Assembly: GCA_020086605.1 (NCBI GenBank)
Contig: JACBWW010000012.1
Coordinates: 17,116,256 to 17,180,255, forward strand
Direction of reading: 5' to 3'
Source: Lanius collurio
Taxonomy: Eukaryota; Chordata; Aves; Passeriformes; Laniidae
DNA: 64,000 bases
The stretch's first letter is position 1. Each line of letters opens with the position of its first letter. Below the pieces are notes generated by a model. It was not told the origin of the DNA. It did no database searches and worked only from the letters and a program-made list of their open reading frames with translations. The position numbers and the translations under genes were made by a program. Shown in pieces: positions 11,000 to 22,759 of the stretch.

Positions 11000-11005
11000 A
11001 CTCAC
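11000..11005 (-). promoter_or_regulatory. Possible leader splice donor
   Basis: On the minus strand the leader contains TTTGTGAGTAACTC, whose GTGAGTAA matches the intron side of a splice donor well. It lies about 45 nt after the 5' LTR and upstream of the gag-like ATG, where retroviral major donors commonly sit. Use would allow a subgenomic message that skips the in-frame TAA, but no acceptor was pinned down. Confidence 0.3.
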
Positions 11006-11030
11006 AAACTATCTTCTCCAAGGATCGTTT

Positions 11031-11050
11031 GCCAGCATTTCTCCACCATT
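11031..11050 (-). other. Presumed primer-binding-site region
   Basis: Immediately inside the 5' LTR the minus strand reads AA then TGGTGGAGAAATGC. The TGG two bases after the LTR is where a tRNA primer-binding site is expected. I could not match the following bases confidently to a particular tRNA, so the primer is left unnamed. Confidence 0.4.
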
Positions 11051-11342
11051 TGTTGTAGTGCGGGGAATTCTTACAACTATATATAAGACAGTGATGGACT
11101 TGGAAGAACAGATGAAGCGGTATTTTTGTAGCTGTTCAGAGATGATTTTATTCCTCCAGCCGCATGGCTGGAGTTCCCAGGCCGACTCTCTTGGGACCCT
11201 GCTCTCTTCCTGGCCCCGGGCACCCAAACCACCCAACCAGGAACAGCTATGGGGCACACGTGACATGGGAGCAGGGACAGGGACAGACCCGTACCCTTCA
11301 GGGTCCCTCTCCCCAGGATTTCAGGGGAGAGGCACCTCCACA
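11051..11342 (-). repeat. 5' LTR of the cold-shock-domain element
   Basis: This 292-bp repeat pairs with 8964-9253. It has the same termini, the same CACGTG E-box (11257-11262) and an AATAAA at 11152-11147. The hairpin before the AATAAA has one arm mismatch here, and the CCAAT-like ATTGG seen in the other LTR is altered. U5 after the poly(A) signal is about 96 nt. Confidence 0.88.
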
Positions 11343-11348
11343 GTTATG
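11343..11348. repeat. Target-site duplication, right copy
   Basis: The six bases gttatg follow the ACA end of the element and pair with gttacg at 8958-8963. Confidence 0.75.
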
Positions 11349-14300
11349 GACTGAAGTGCAGTGCTGAGCTGCATGGATGGGAGAATAGTTCAGGCTTGTG
11401 AATGGTGGGGCCCTCCAGCCCCCCTCAGTGTCCTTCCTGTGAGCTGCAGAGGAGGAGAGGAAGTGAGCCAGGTATGTCTTTGGTAAGGTCCATGTGCACT
11501 TCTTTTTGTCTTACTTCTTGTCTTCTTGTTTTTGCCCTGTGCACCCCCATGTGATTTAGGGTCATGTGGGCATGAAGCAAGCATGGAATTACTGTGGGAC
11601 AGCTTTATGTGTTCCTCCTCTCCTTCTCAAGATTTTTGGACCACTTCTAAGATTCCTGTTACAGAAAAAGTAGCTTTTCATAATTCCTGGGTACATAGTG
11701 TACTCAGAGCTATCTAGCATTGATATGCATTATTCAGACTCTATATAACGGCAAGCAACCAGCAATGTACGTAATCATAAGATCAAAGAGACTTGGAAAA
11801 CAGCAGAAAAGAGGCTGTTTCCTCATTAAATTTAGAGCTAAGGACACAGGCAGAAGTTGAAATAAACTTTTTTCATTAGGGAAAAAAATTATTGCCTGCA
11901 GTGGATCCCAACTGTTTGCCTGGTACTGCCAGGCTTTGAAGTGCTTTCAGGGCTTGTGTTCTGTGCACCTATTTCCCTCATAATGCGCCTTCCTTGGGAA
12001 AGATAATCTCTGTGAGAAGGGGACAGTGTGACCCAGAAACAAGGCAGCTCTGGTCTTGGGAGAGCTGGGAGAACATTGTGAGCCCTGTGACCAAGTGGTT
12101 GTGTGAGTCTTGGCAAGTTAATTCTCTTTGTTTCTCAGTGCTTTGCCTAAGCAGTCAGGGCAGGCAAGGCCAGTTACGAGCACACTTAAAACTTCCTACT
12201 GTACATAGGTACAGTGCCTACTACACCATAGTCCTCCTGATAAAAGGCCTCAGTGCCAGAGAGAGCAGATGTTGTGAGCTGTACAAAACACACAGCAGTT
12301 TCAAACAGACCCTTCTGGACACATCATAGTGTGACACAGCTCTGTGAATGAGAAAATCAGCACTCACTAATGTTTTTAATACTTTGATTTCATAACTGTG
12401 ATCTTTTGACTAAATCCCCAAATGACAAAGGTTTGTGGTGGCTAACTGTAGTGGAGAGAGGCAATGGGATAATGTGCTGGTTAACAAAACAAATGGTGTA
12501 AAGAATGGGCAGTATTTTCCATGATTAAAGATTTTAATTCTGTTCTCTCTGGTAAATTTTTCAGATGTGTGTTTTTTGATTACTCAAGAGAATGGAATTG
12601 CAGCTAAGCAATATTAAAAAATATATGTTATGTACCTAACAGGCTAGCACTGTTGAATATACATTACATTTCCATGGCTTTTTTTTCCCTGAGTTTGTAA
12701 TGTTAATAAGTTCTGGATTTTTAGGTATTTTGGATGTTTTCTGCTGAAAGAAGAAAAAGATTTCTTAATAGCAAATGTAGAAATAAAACTGCAGTCGTAG
12801 AAGAGGCTTTTTTACAGCTGAATTCATTCTTGTGTAATCTAAGACCTGTGCATTACCCTGTCTGTTTTACCATTTCTGAGACAGCCAGCACTATGGATGG
12901 ATATTTTGGAAATATGCAAAGGGGTATCTCCCAAGCTGAGCACATGTTACATTAATTAAGAAAAACAGTTTAAAATTAATTACATGCAGAAATTTGGACC
13001 TAGTCCTATGGAAAAGTCCATATTTGATGCTTACATTGACTGTGTGGAAGTGTGGCATCCTCCAAGTCAGCTCACTTTCCACAGTTATGAAGAGTATCAC
13101 CATGCAGAGCTAAGTTTTCATTCCATGCTTTGTTTTCCAAAAACAAACAAAAAAAGTGACATCTAATCATAATCTAAACTGTATGATAACTTATTACCAA
13201 ACATAATGGGAGCTCTCGTTTTCCATCTGAAGTAAATATTTTTAAACATGCAATGTCCCAAATTCAAATTATCTTATTTGCCTTATTGAGATGGTATTTG
13301 CATGAAGTTCAACACACTTTCAGCAGTTTTTAAAAGGGCTAATGACAGTGGCAAAGTTTCATCATTTTTGTGGGGCATAAGACTACTGAGTAATGTAGTA
13401 ATCAGTATGCCAACTCTGTGATTTTTTTTCTACTTCATTGGTTAGCAGAGGTAAGGAGGTTAATATTTCAAGCTGCAAAGTTCAATTATTTATGATGCAA
13501 GGGATGGGAGGTTTCCATGAAAAATCAAAGCTGCTTCATATATAGGTGCCAGTGAGTTGTATTCCATGTTCCAGTGTTGAGCATTGCTCCTGGTTTACTT
13601 GTTTGTACGTAATGCGCTCAAAAGGCTGAAGATCCTCAAGTGTTCAGTGTGGAAACAAAACAGAGCAACATTACTTTATTTTGGTTGCACAAGGCTCTAC
13701 TGCTGAGCAAGTCAATGCAAAATCAACCTTTACATATTGATAGAAGGTGGCGGAACAACAAACATATAAACGCTCACTAAACACAACAAAAGATCAGGAA
13801 AATTAAAATGTTACTATCTTTACTATTTATATTTAGAGAATTTTGCTCTTTTGTGTTTGATCAAAAATCATTTAATTGGGTTTTCTGTTTTACCAGTAAT
13901 TCCACTTGTGTATGTTCTTGCTTTAAAGTTGTTTTAGGTTCTGTCTTGCCTCTGGTGTAGTTTTTCATCTCTATGAGATATGGCTGAGTAGAGTAGAGAG
14001 AGTTCAAGCCTTACTCGGTAAAGTTACAGTCTGTGTTACTGTAGCCTTGGAGAACCTGAGAAACCTTTATTGTTTATTTCATTAATGGTCCTGTTTCATA
14101 GCTGGAGACTAAGGTTAATAAGCTGATGTAGTTGAAGCCCAAATGTATTCAGGAAGGACTTTGTGAAGATGAATGTGTGACCTCTTCAACCCTGAAAGAA
14201 TGACCAGCTCCTGTGCAAGAGAGAGTCTCTTGTGCAAGAGGAGGAAGGAAGGAGGAAGGGCATCAGAAAACCTGGTTTAGACACACTGTGGGAGCAGGGC

Positions 14301-17300
14301 TAAATATCCTGTGCTGAGGCAACTTGGCTGTGTCACTGTTGTAGGGGTTGCACTGAACAGTGCCCTAGCTGGCCCCCTTTCTGGTTTTTGTCCATTCTGG
14401 GTCTCTAAACTGGTTGCTGTCCTGCTTGATAATGGAAAAAAATGCCTGCCCTCATAAAAGATAATTAAATGCCCTCTACCTCTCTGAGAGATATTCTAGT
14501 ATATCAATTTAAAGGGATTGTCACAAAAGCCTTACATTTTGTTAAGTCAGATAAATTTGCATGCTTCCATGTCTTCATAAATGTAGCTTAATGTTTTTGA
14601 ATTCACTGAATGTGTGATTATATAAATAGAATCTTTTTAAAGGTCCTTTTAAAGGAATAGCTGAAGTTTATCTCTACGAGAGATGTGTATTTGTTGCCTG
14701 TATGTTGCCAATCTTTTACTCATTTGTATGGAAGTGAAAAACCCTGTTTTTCAGCCCTAAACAGCCAGACCACAAGGATTTGAGCATATTTTTGTTAAAA
14801 AGAGGATACCTTCAATAAAAGTACTTTTTCTTCTTTTTCCCACCAGAAAAAAATGATGCTGGTGTATGCTTGTGAGATATTTAATAAAAGAACACTGTGA
14901 AACTGTGTCTGGGAGATTAATGCAAGCCCTAAGGCTTATTTCTATATGTTAAAAGTAAAGCAGCATTTCTTGAAAATTTAATGTGGTGGTGGGGAGACTA
15001 TCCACAAAGTGGCTGTTGAAAATAAAATGAGACTTCATTTTTCTCTCCAAGCAATTTGAAATGAAAGAAGTTTGAAGCTCAGCAGAAGTGCTTTATATAA
15101 TGAAATTTGGGAGATTGTTTATTCCTGTATGGCAACAACAAGATCCACGTACTCGGGGTTCGTGGAGCTGTGTGTTTGTCTCCTAATGGCAAGACCAGAT
15201 TCATCTTGTAAAGGCTTGCAAGGTTGTTCAGCAAATGACTACAAGTTTAAGAGCTGACAAAGAAATGTGTAATTTCAGATACTTGTGTATCTGGATGTTT
15301 TGAGTAACCTGTGCATTTGTGAGTGATGGGCTACAGCTTGCACTATTTTAAAGATGATGAAAATGTCTGAATCCTTATCAAATGAGGGCATAGTGATTTT
15401 TTCTTGTGTGTGTGTGTTTTTTCCTTACTGCCAGTCATGCTGTGATTACTTTATATATACTGTATTTTCAGTGATAGTGTGGAGCCTAGACTTACCGTCT
15501 TGAGGTGAGATATATACTTTAATCATGTGAAAACAGTATAAGGTTCTTCTAAACCAAATTAAAAAAAAAAAAACAACCAAGCAACAAAAATCCCCGCAAT
15601 AAGTTCTAGTCTCTGCTATTATTTAAATAGCAATATTTTACCCTATTCTATGGCATGGTGTTTATTAAATTTTATTAAAATCCATTTTCCTTTTGTTGGG
15701 GGCTGATGTGCATAGAAATCCATCCAGTGGAAAAAAAATGCAGTTAATTATAATTACTGTTGTTTGCCTTTGTTGGCAGAACAGTCCGTGTTCACAGGGT
15801 ATCACGTCTCCCCTCCATACAAAGTAGAACTGTATATATTGTGTAATCCTATTCACTCTCATTGTGAAATGGATGACTGCTGAGTGGATTTAGTGGGTTT
15901 ATCTCACTCCATTCACTTAACGTGCAGTATCAAAAGAGGCACTTGATATACCTGGCCTGAAATGCTGAACATCATGTACCATGGAATTCTGGAGTAAAAC
16001 ACAAATTTGAGTATTTTTGTAACTTGCACTGAAGTTTTTACCACTGGAGGTTTCTGATAAGATTTTTTCTTCCCCCAAACTTTTCTCTTTGTACAGGATA
16101 GCTAGAATTTTATAGGTACTTGTATGTGCTTTGAACATATCATGTCAATGTATGCTGCAGATTCTTTGTTTCTTTCATTAGTTCTGGATAAAAGCAGGAG
16201 AGGAGTACCTTGAAATAAGACAGATTAACTTTCAGAATAAATATTAAATGATTCTGTGGCTTTCTAGTGTAGGCCTCTCCTGGTTTTCACTTTAAATGGT
16301 CTAAATTTCATATAGATATTGGTTTTTGGAAGCTGTACAGTATAAGTAAACTCTCCTATAGTGGAAAAATAGAACACTGAACACTGGTAAGGCCCACTAG
16401 TTGTCCTACTCAGCCCTATATATGTGTATGTATATATATAAATATTTAGTTTCAGAAGAGAAGATAAATGAAGTGGGAAAATAATAATTTCTCTGTAACC
16501 TTTCAACATTCTTGGCTTACTTTGTTGCTACAATTCAATGAAATATTTGAAGTGGGTTCCAACAAGTTTAGGTCAGAATGAAAATGCATGAAAAAAAATT
16601 TCCACACTTGTAAGCTACCATGTCATATTCTCATTCTTAATTAATTCTTTCAGGTTCTCTAACTCTCCAGAGAAATCTTAGTTTATTCTGCTGAGTATTT
16701 GTAAAATTAATTAGGCCTTTATGGCTTGACCTTCTTTGTGGAAATTCATTTAACTAAAGCTGTCATGAGTATTTATAGGTGTAGATTTGTAGAAAAAAAC
16801 TTTTCATCTTTGTGACTTTATTGTTGGATGTTTTACCTCTATCAAAAATTAAAGATACATGGTTTTGATTGACACTGTGTAGTAGTTTGTTGTATGACAA
16901 GATTCAGGCAGCATTGAGAGTACGAAAGCAGGTTTTAGTCAAACTCTGGAGATGAGAGAATGTGGGAACATTAATTTTAAAGAATGACAGACAGGCACTC
17001 TTCATCCAAAGGTTAAAACCTAATTCCATTTTGGTGTGATACAAGAAATTTCATGACACTTGTGCTCTTTTTTGCAGTGTCAGGTGAAAATTTCACCGGA
17101 GTGAAAATAAGAATTCTTCTTGGGAAATTTCAGTGCAAGAAAAATAAGAGTAACCTGAACTTGGTCAGCTATCTGAGGAAATATCTTCTAGAATAAAGTG
17201 TAAAAAGATTGCAGCTTCCTAATGTAGAGTTCCCCCATTTCTGGTGCTATGTCATTCTGTATTTTAATTGTCTTTAATAGGAATTTTCAGTTGCTCAGCT

Positions 17301-20132
17301 GAGATGTTGCATTAATAAAGCAACATTGGGTGGATGCATCTTGATTGCTGCTTTTGATGAGTTAGAATACTGCAGTCTCCTGAAAAGTCTGATCAGTTTG
17401 GATAAGCAGGAACTGAAGGCTTTGGAGAGATCTTGAGTTATTATTTCTGACTATTTAAGATTGAAGGTGGTTGTGAGGACTCCATCTCTTTAAGACTGGT
17501 ACCACATCACTGACTTAGAGAGTGCTCTTTTGGTGTTATCTATTTTCACCTAGCATTCATTTCTTGAGCAGATTTCAGTACTTGATGGGTGATCTTACTT
17601 TTTTAACCCTAAACTGCTTTCTATTTACAGGAAAGCTTTTGCATGTTAGTTGGAGTACTTTTTGACCTCTTCTTTTACACTTCTGTGTCTTGTGGTTTCA
17701 GCCTGGGTAAAACTGCTTCAGAATAATCCTATTTGTGTGATTTACTCAGGAAATGTTTTTACTGTGTGCTCAAAAGATGATCAAATGAGTGAGTCAGTGA
17801 GGTGCATAGGAAAGAATATGCTTAGAGTACATAAAAGTAGGACAAAGGCTAATTTCATGGTTGGCATCGTAGAATAGCAGAAGTAATGAATATTAGTTAC
17901 AGAAAGATTTGTTGGATTTCAAATAACTTTCCATAGTTCATTTTGTAAGAAGTATGACATTAATTTTTAATAGACCGTCTCATGTCTGTGCCTGTCTTCC
18001 TTTGTAAAGATTAGTCTTGTTAAGCTGATGGATGTGTGTATAGTGTGTACACTTGAGTCAAAGAGGTTAAATAGTCCTAATTCCAACCTCATTAAATGTT
18101 TATCATGTGCTACTAGCCTTTGGACAGACAGTAAGTAAGTAGATCAAATCTATTGTGCATTTTCTTGCCCATTGTGGCCTTCAGTACGTGGGGGAGAAAG
18201 AGAGTATGGTATTATAAAGTTTGTGTGTTATGGCCCTGATTGTTACACTCACAGAAAGCAGATTGTTTTTCTAATATTCGAACTTAATTGACTGTATCTC
18301 CTATGGCATTTCATGCAAGCTGCTACTTTACACAGTTTCTTAGACAAAAAAGCTTGTTTTGACAGATGCTTAGTAAGGTGTGAAAGGCAGTGGCATGAAC
18401 TCCTCAGAAAAGGATGAATGATCCCTGACTGTCACATGAGAGGAAGGAAGGTCAAAGCGTATTGAATTAGAAAACATGGGCATGTGTGGTCTTCCCATGT
18501 CCTCATTTGACCATTTCTGATGTATGGCAAAAGCGGCAGGAGCTCTTTCAGTAGGTGTACAGCTCCCACAGCTGTTAGCCTGAATGTTTATTGAACAGCA
18601 GCTCTGTTCAATATGCAGAGAAACCCCAATTAGACAGGTGAAATAAAAGCAGTGTGCACTGAAGAATGAGTCTGAAATACCTCAGGGGTCCTGCAGCCTA
18701 GCACAACTAGGCTGAGATGTACTGCACAGACCAAGTAAGTATAAAGTTATTGGAATAAGAGAGGGGATAAACAGCAGGTGTTAGGATATGAATTAATGTG
18801 TTTAAATTAAAGTAGGGGTTCGTATTGAGAAGCACCATTAAACACTTGAGAGACAGTGAACTTGTGGTGCTTTTATGTGCAAAAATTTCAGGATCTCCAT
18901 TTCTAGCAATGTTTTAGAATAAGGAAATATTCACTAGGAGCTGTATAGATGTAAGTGATTCAGCCTTGGCAGAAAGTATGAACTCAATATTCTCATGAAG
19001 ACCCTTCCCTGCCCAATTTGCCGTAATTCACCTTGTATAACCTACGGTGACTGGCTGCCTGACACACATGTCCTCAAAAAGCATAAATTTCTCTGTCTCA
19101 GTGTCTCAGGTCAACCACCAAGACAGACATCTCAGCTGCCTTGATCTTTGCTTCTGTTGCTCAAAGCACTTTTAGTCAGCTGCCCTTTAGTAGGACAAAA
19201 GACAGGATGTAGGACACTGAAGATAACTGAGAAAATTTGTATTCAAAAGTTGTTTGAAATTCCATGTTTTGAATTTTGAGTAAAAACAATCTTTAAAAAA
19301 AAGGGGAAGGAAAAATACAGGTGAATACAAGATGCTCAGATATTGTATGGCCATATTACTTGGGGAGAAAAATGTCAAATTTTGACCTACATGCATTTTA
19401 AAATTAATATCCTTTTGTCCATCAGCCACAAAAGCTTAGAGTTTGGTTTAATAAAATACAAAGATCTAAGAATACTTAATGAAACATTTAATTTAGTCTC
19501 TTTTGTTTCACATTATCTTTTCTGTCTTAATATACATCTGCAGTAACCAAGGTTGCAAGTAATTGCAGCTAAGGCTGCTGGTAGTAAAATGTCTTGATAC
19601 TGAAAATTAGCCAGATGAAGTTTTAAGGTATCCAGCACCAAAAGAGGGGAAATGTTTTCCTACCTAACCACTGTGAGAAACAGAACAGTGCCCTGATCTT
19701 TTCTTTAACCTATCAAGTACAAGTGGTATTTCACTGTATTCTGAAACACATTGGTAAGATGCAAACTGTGGTCATACCACAACATAACTTCATAGTGTCA
19801 GTGATCACTAGGCATGGTGTCTGTTGGTAATCTGTGCACTGGTCTTTTCCAGGCAATTAGTCCTTCTTAGCCAGGCCAGGAGCAAATGATGGTGGTTGAC
19901 AGCTGGCTGTTTATATGAACTTACAGCACTGCACTCCCCTGAGTATCTCCACTATATTACAGAACAGATTTTTTTGAAAATTCAGAATTGTTCCAAAATT
20001 GCTGCTTTATATTGAAAAAAAACCCAAATTCTCTAATGGCCCAAATCCCCATCATGCCCACATGTTGGAATTTAATTTCTTTAATATGTTCTAATGTATC
20101 CCCGTTGCATATGTGAGGAATTGGGGGAAAGC

Positions 20133-20151
20133 TTTTTTTTTTTTTTTTTTT
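20133..20151. repeat. Poly(T) run
   Basis: Nineteen consecutive T. It could be the tail of an old minus-strand retroposed sequence or a simple repeat. No adjoining element was recognised. Confidence 0.8.
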
Positions 20152-22723
20152 AATCAGGAGTGATACTGGTTTTGAGGAAACCTAGGGAAGTTCACCCTCA
20201 TGCTCTAATGGACCTTATCTAGATATTGGGTTAGCCTATACTCTGACCCTTCTTAGGATGGCATGTCTAGAGGCAGTCAGGGTGGTCTTTTTCTTGGGAG
20301 GAAAAAGGCATGACTTTGAATTCTGCTATGAACTTCTTTTTCCCCTCTGGAATTTAATAAACTCAGGATTTTTAGTTGATGAGACATATGGAGCCATTAA
20401 GACTTGGCATCTGAACAGCTACTTTTTTCAGTACAGCAGAGCTTTCATTCTTGCTTTTAATAATAAAGTGCCAATAACAAATTAGTGATTTTATGTACAC
20501 TGTTTTTGGTGCTGTGTATGTTTTCTTTTCCTATCACTTTTTTTTTGTCTTATATTGGTACATTTTTGAGACTGTTGGATTATCCATCAATCATGTTGCA
20601 ATATATGAGAATAAAAGTCTGTAATGAAACTGAATATGAAATCGATTGGAATATGATAGCTTGTTCTTTCTGATTATTAAATTTTCTCATAAAACCAACC
20701 TAAACTAAGGTACTTTTACTGTGTTGCTTTATTGTACTTAGCAAAAGAAGACATTACCAGAAATAGAGGATTAATGTTTTAAGTATGTTTTGTGAGTCTG
20801 ACTGTATGTTTCACACACTTTTAGACACAATATTTTCCAGGATTTTACAGTATTTCACATTTTATTCATCTATAGAAATACAAAATTTACCTAGGGTATC
20901 CATAAGAAAGAACAAAATGAGGATTGACCCAATTTACTCAAACTGAGACACATGCAAAGCGTAAAATTGCTCACTAATAAAATTAGTTTTATTGCAACAG
21001 ATATTTTAATTAAAGTGATGCTAAGGCTTTGCCTGGGATTGCATTAATCACAGGGTTCAAAGGGCTATAAGAGACAGGTTGCGTGAACTTTCTTGCTAGA
21101 CTCTGATACATCATTTCTCTGGATGCTGAGTGTTTTCTAACTGTACTTTTCAAAAGGAGGACAATCCATTGTTTTACTCTGCTACAGCAAAGGTGATAGA
21201 TCACGGTTCAGGGCACACATTAAGGAAACTAGATCACACATGCAGTGACTTGGAGACATCCTCTGTGAAAGTCTTGGTCCCAAAAGCAGATGCCCAAAAC
21301 CTGTTTGACTTCCTTAGAGCTGTTGTTGGTGATTTTTGCTGAATTTGCTAGGCTTTTATCTTGCAGTGGTCTGTGGCACAAATATTAAGTAGGATAAGTG
21401 AATGGATGAGCTTTTCTATCTTACTGGATGTGGAAATCAAAACAAGATGGAATCAGGAGGATTACAAGTCCACTGCAGTTACATCAGCTCAGGTACTGCT
21501 GCCCTGTGTTATAGCTAATTCAGGTATCTCTGTTGATAAAGTAGCAGAAATTGCATGGAATTTAGTGTCAGTGCATCAGTTCATTTATGGGCACCGCTTT
21601 TGGGAAGGGGGGTCTGTGCTGCCCTGCATGTGTGGATGGTACTGGGCACCCTCTTAAAGTCTGCTGGACTCTTTGGTGTAGTGTTGATGAACATGCAGGA
21701 GGGTGTCCAGCTTCCACCTATCAACTCAGTTGTCCTTGAGAGGGGGTAGATAGGTATCTATCCCCGGGTAAGGGGAGTGCTGTTATAGCAAGGCATGAGT
21801 CAAGGCATAACAGTCCTTGTGAGGGCCTGATGTGAAGCCTGGCTTCAGCCAAACATGTTTTCACTGCTGGGAAAGGGGAAAAATGGTAACTTCCTTGCAA
21901 TGGTTGCGTTTCTACTTACTATCCTCATAATTAAAGATATCATACAAGGCATTCAATATAAATTCCTCCTCATAGGAGAAGTTTTAATATTTATTGATCA
22001 AGTCTGTATTTATGAAAAAATAACAATCCTAAAGTTGCAGTTTCTGATTTTGAAAGTTTTGGCAGTAGTGTGCCATGTGTAACTGCACTTACTCCTCTGG
22101 TCAGCATCCCATGCAAAGGGCAAGAAGGTTTCACTGCATTTTACTAAGAGTTAGGTTTTGTTAGTGTATGCATCCTTCTAAACTGTGCTGCTACTGAAAT
22201 ATACTCCTGTTGAGCATGCACCCACTGCTACTCAGACAAAGCTTGTAGTGCCATCTACTTGATACACTGACAGGTCCTAAATTTAGGAGCTAAAGCAGAT
22301 TCCAGTCAGAGTGAGACAGAGAATGATTGCTGGGATAAGGATCTTGGTTGTTGTGGGCTGTAAGCCTTGCATTTGATGGCTTCACATTTGGCAGGTGGCG
22401 TTTATAGGAGCAGTTAACATTAGGGTGAAGAAGTGTGCCTCATAATCCAGCCTGAGGCTTTGGGGGAAGGTGGCAAGACTGTGTGAAAGAGAAGCTGTGT
22501 GCTGCTACTCTGACTTCTGCTCTGTGCACTCTTCAGACATTGTCACTCCAGTGTTATCCCGTACAAGCAACAGAAACTCATTTATTTTTAAATTCCCAAC
22601 ACAACTTTTCCATCTAGTAGGTGTATTACAATCAATTGATGTGACTCTTCATGCCAGTTGCTTCACATGAGCAAAAGTTAACTTTTGTGTGATTTATTTG
22701 AATCATCCTAATTTTACGTCATT

Positions 22724-22759
22724 AAAAAAAAAAAAAAAAAAACAAGCAAAAAAACCCCA
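22724..22759. repeat. Poly(A) run with A-rich extension
   Basis: Nineteen A are followed by caagcaaaaaaaccccac. Similar degenerate A/C-rich tails occur near 15561, 26211 and 57247. No target duplication or retrogene body was recognised upstream. Confidence 0.75.

Larger units (their letters stand above)
8964..11342 (-). mobile_element. Compact LTR retroelement carrying a cold-shock-domain ORF
   Basis: A 2,379-bp element is bounded by direct repeats with TGT...ACA ends and flanked by a 6-bp near-perfect target-site duplication. Orientation is minus: the AATAAA signals, the polypurine tract beside the 8964-9253 LTR and the long reading frame all agree. In order on the minus strand it holds the 5' LTR (11342-11051), a short leader, a gag-like frame from 10950 with a TAA at 10851-10849, the continuing frame with a linker, cold-shock domain and aromatic tail (to 9469), about 200 bp of untranslated sequence, the polypurine tract and the 3' LTR. 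No protease, reverse transcriptase, integrase or envelope region is present, so mobilisation would have needed a helper. It lies antisense to MYRIP. The 6-bp duplication suggests an ERVK/betaretrovirus-like parent, which is inference. Confidence 0.88.
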
